Assembly (NCBI GenBank): GCA_009784635.1
Contig: WRBG01000028.1
Coordinates: 1 to 15,612, forward strand
From: Bacteroidales bacterium
GTDB lineage: Bacteria > Bacteroidota > Bacteroidia > Bacteroidales > UBA932
Length of the DNA: 15,612 nucleotides
Direction: 5' to 3'
A program made the translations under genes and the position numbers. How positions within the stretch are numbered: position 1 is the stretch's first letter; every line of letters starts with the position of its first letter. Positions 14,019-15,612 of this stretch are shown piece after piece. The notes under the pieces were generated by a model, which saw only the letters and a program-made list of their open reading frames with translations, was not told the origin of the DNA and made no database searches.

Positions 14019-15136
14019 AAATGCCGGACATCCGGAAGGCGGGGGGACAATGTGTAATTCACACTTCTTCCTCCCTCTTTTTCCTGTTGCAGAATACCCT
14101 TCTCTATCAAATCTTTAATGTCTCTCAATGCTGTATCGGTGGAAGTTTTTGTAATTTTTGCCCATTTGGAAGAAGTGAGTTTTCCAAAGAAATCGTCAAA
14201 CAATTTGTTTATTATTAAGCGTTGTCGCTCGTTAATTGAAGTTTCTTTATGTTTTTCCCAAAACTCTGCCTTACGCAAGACGTTTTGCATACTTTCTTCG
14301 GTTTCAAGCAATGCGTGTTTCAAACAATTCAAAAACCAAACCAACCATTTTGTTATGTCGCCATTGCTGTGTTGAACAGTTTTGAGCGTTTCATAATAAA
14401 CATTTTTCTCTTGCTGGATTTGGTTTGATAAACTGTAAAATCGTTCCGAACTGCTCTCGCTTCGGGCAAGCAACATATCAGTAATTGCTCTTGCAATTCG
14501 ACCGTTACCATCGTCGAAGGGGTGAATAATGATAAACCAAAAATGAGCAATAGCGGATTTCAATACGCTGTCTATTACAACGTTATCATCATTTAACCAC
14601 AAAAGGAATTTGTCCATATCTGCTTTTACATTTTTTGCAGGAACGGCTTCGTAATGTACGCGCTCTTTCCCCATTGCACCCGAAACAATCTGCATTTCTT
14701 CGGTGCGATATTGTGCAACTTCGATTTTATGCATTCCGCTGTAACCCGTTGGAAAAAGTGCAGCGTGCCAGCCAAATAAGCGTTCTTCTGTTAATAGTTT
14801 TTTGAAGTTTTGCGTGGCGTCAAGCATCATTTCTACCACACCTTCTACATTTCGAGGAGAAGACACAAGTCCTGCTGTATTTATCCCCAAACGGCGAGCA
14901 ATAGAAGAACGAACTTGTTCGTAATTCAACTTTTCGCCCTCAATTTCTGACGATTTTAACACATCAAGAGTCAATATTTCAAGATTTCTTTCCTCTTTCG
15001 ATGTAAAACCGAGCGAGTGAATTTGTCCCCAAATTTTTCCCTGTAAAAGACGAACTTCACCTAATGCTGCACTCACTATTGCGTTTTGCCAATTAAAATC
15101 AGTCCAATTTTCGTATTGATAAATGTATTTTGCCAT
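14015..15136 (-). CDS. DUF4172-Fic domain protein with C-terminal winged helix
   Basis: A 373-residue Fic protein started at the ATG at 15136 (MAKYIYQYENWTDFNW), the typical DUF4172 opening. The frame is open further upstream to 15304, but that stretch is low-complexity and crosses the promoter and operator. Residues about 3-85 are DUF4172. KSSEIEG (61-67) contains the S-x-x-x-E-G inhibitory motif (Ser62, Glu66, Gly67), so this is a Fic with its own N-terminal inhibitory helix. The active site is HPFDDGNGR (205-213), complete for AMP transfer, with His205 as base. Residues about 310-365 look like a winged helix (SSKWAKITKTSTDTALRDIK). The protein probably AMPylates a cell target or itself; its HTH and the nearby repeats suggest autoregulation, which is inference. 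By eye it is more AT-rich (23 of 60 G+C at 14221-14280) than the convergent TrmN6 gene. Confidence 0.9.
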   Translation of the reverse strand: MAKYIYQYENWTDFNWQNAIVSAALGEVRLLQGKIWGQIHSLGFTSKEERNLEILTLDVLKSSEIEGEKLNYEQVRSSIARRLGINTAGLVSSPRNVEGVVEMMLDATQNFKKLLTEERLFGWHAALFPTGYSGMHKIEVAQYRTEEMQIVSGAMGKERVHYEAVPAKNVKADMDKFLLWLNDDNVVIDSVLKSAIAHFWFIIIHPFDDGNGRIARAITDMLLARSESSSERFYSLSNQIQQEKNVYYETLKTVQHSNGDITKWLVWFLNCLKHALLETEESMQNVLRKAEFWEKHKETSINERQRLIINKLFDDFFGKLTSSKWAKITKTSTDTALRDIKDLIEKGILQQEKEGGRSVNYTLSPRLPDVRHF

Positions 15137-15150
15137 ATTAAAAATGATTT

Positions 15151-15212
15151 TGCGGCAAAAGTACAAAATATTTACCGCATTTTTGCGGTAAATAAAATAT
15201 GTTTTTACCGCA
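15151..15212. promoter_or_regulatory. two-copy, 33-bp-period operator-like array
   Basis: Two copies of TGCGG(C/T)AAA-N11-TTTACCGCA lie in tandem. The first has half-sites at 15151-15159 and 15171-15179, the second at 15184-15192 and 15204-15212. Both spacers are 11 nt and the copies are offset by exactly 33 bp, about three helical turns. The inner half-sites also form an 11-bp perfect inverted repeat (15169-15179 with 15184-15194). The -7 element of the Fic gene overlaps the first half-site, so a bound protein should block transcription. The likely ligand is the winged helix of the Fic protein or another local regulator. Confidence 0.7.
15156..15163 (-). promoter_or_regulatory. -7 element of the Fic gene
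   Basis: On the minus strand this reads TACTTTTG, an exact TAnnTTTG match, 19 nt before the ATG at 15136. It overlaps the first TGCGGCAAA half-site of the operator array. No clear -33 TTTG is seen. Confidence 0.55.
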
Positions 15213-15367
15213 TAATTTTTTTTCAAGGTATAATCATTGCTACTGTGGTTTTTTTGTTTAGAAAAAAGGCGGTAATTACATAAAGAAAAAAATATCGTTT
15301 TCACATGTCATTTGGTCATTTAATTATTATTGGCATAAATTTTGAGGGAAATTTGGCGGAAGATTTA

Positions 15368-15375
15368 TATCTTTG
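15368..15375 (+). promoter_or_regulatory. -7 element of the clpC-like gene
   Basis: TATCTTTG is an exact TAnnTTTG match, 26 nt before the ATG at 15402. TTTG at 15341-15344 is a possible -33 element but the 23-nt spacing is a little long. The start codon is preceded by AAAGGCAAAAA. Confidence 0.55.
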
Positions 15376-15401
15376 TAGCGAAAATAGAAGAAAGGCAAAA
15401 A

Positions 15402-15612
15402 ATGATTAAGAAAAATTTTTCCAATAGCGTGAAAGATATTCTCTCGTTCAGCAGGGAAGAAGCAGGTCGCTTGCATAATTCCAACGTGAGAATTGAACAT
15501 ATTTTGTTGGGAATATTACGCGACAAAAAAAATAAAGCGTCAAATATTATTAATTTGTTAGGAACCGATTTAAATGAATTGAAGTCTGCTATTGATAAAG
15601 AGTTGCTTGAAA
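15402..15612 (+). CDS. clpC: ClpC-type ATPase, N-terminal part (3' truncated)
   Basis: The frame opens with ATG at 15402 and is still open at the right edge after 70 codons. The translation, for example FSNSVKDILSFSREEAGRL and VRIEHILLGILRD, matches the Clp N-domain repeat at the start of ClpC/ClpA proteins (F-x-x-V-x-D-x-L-x-x-S-x-x-E-A ... EHLLLGILR). ClpC is an AAA+ unfoldase that feeds substrates to ClpP; neither ATPase module is in the window, so a shorter Clp_N-only protein cannot be excluded. The usual GPEHLLLG is RIEHILLG here. It is divergent from the Fic gene across a 265-bp region. The visible part is strongly AT-rich: 15 of the 60 bases at 15541-15600 are G or C. Confidence 0.8.
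   Translation, partial: MIKKNFSNSVKDILSFSREEAGRLHNSNVRIEHILLGILRDKKNKASNIINLLGTDLNELKSAIDKELLE

Noticed and set aside
15151..15212. Short CRISPR-like array upstream of the Fic gene
   Set aside because: Only two units with partly matching spacers of 11 nt; the layout is that of paired protein-binding sites over a promoter.
15137..15304. 56-residue N-terminal extension of the Fic protein
   Set aside because: The extension is low-complexity, crosses the promoter and the operator array, and precedes the typical DUF4172 opening MAKYIYQYENW.
14015..15612. Anti-phage defence island built on Fic and Clp ATPase
   Set aside because: A Fic gene and the start of a ClpC-type gene are not enough; no nuclease, toxin partner, integrase or other defence gene is visible in the window.

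Overview
The window looks like chromosomal DNA from a member of the Bacteroidales (phylum Bacteroidota). Three things point there. Nearly every upstream region carries the Bacteroidota -7 promoter element TAnnTTTG and no clear Shine-Dalgarno site. Several gene families are typical of the group: an S46 dipeptidyl peptidase, a lipoprotein of the rSAM/lipoprotein system, a 6-bladed beta-propeller lipoprotein and an EF-G2-type paralog. Many products are lipoproteins or periplasmic enzymes. The family or genus cannot be fixed from this sequence. No rRNA, tRNA, CRISPR array or insertion sequence was recognised.

Left part (1-5.7 kb): the C-terminal part of a molybdopterin-oxidoreductase-family protein enters from the left edge. 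It converges on a compact minus-strand unit made of a promoter, a 30-codon hydrophobic ORF and a strong hairpin. Next comes a lipoprotein metallophosphoesterase (minus). It is divergent from a small HTH protein with AT-hook-like repeats (plus), whose stop codon is supplied by a perfect 26-bp palindrome. An S46 dipeptidyl peptidase of DPP7 type (minus) follows.

Middle (5.7-9 kb, minus strand): a putative sulfate/sulfite exporter (YeiH/PF03601) and a PLP-dependent D-cysteine desulfhydrase/cysteate sulfo-lyase-family enzyme form a tight pair that suggests breakdown of a sulfur-containing amino acid with export of the sulfur product. Upstream of them, the rSAM-associated lipoprotein and rnhB form a second pair with a 1-nt gap.

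Right part (9-15.6 kb): an EF-G-like factor with a changed G3/G4 signature is followed directly, in the same frame and after only a TAA, by a TTG-initiated LolD-type ABC ATPase. A 6-bladed beta-propeller lipoprotein (minus) is divergent from a TrmN6-like tRNA methyltransferase (plus). That gene overlaps by 4 nt, tail to tail, a DUF4172-Fic protein (minus). The Fic promoter lies in a two-copy, 33-bp-period operator-like array. The start of a ClpC-type ATPase (plus) runs off the right edge. G+C falls sharply from the TrmN6 gene into the Fic-clpC end.

The best candidates for something undescribed are the 30-codon unit, the Fic operator array, the EF-G2/LolD stop-start junction and the desulfhydrase-exporter pair.
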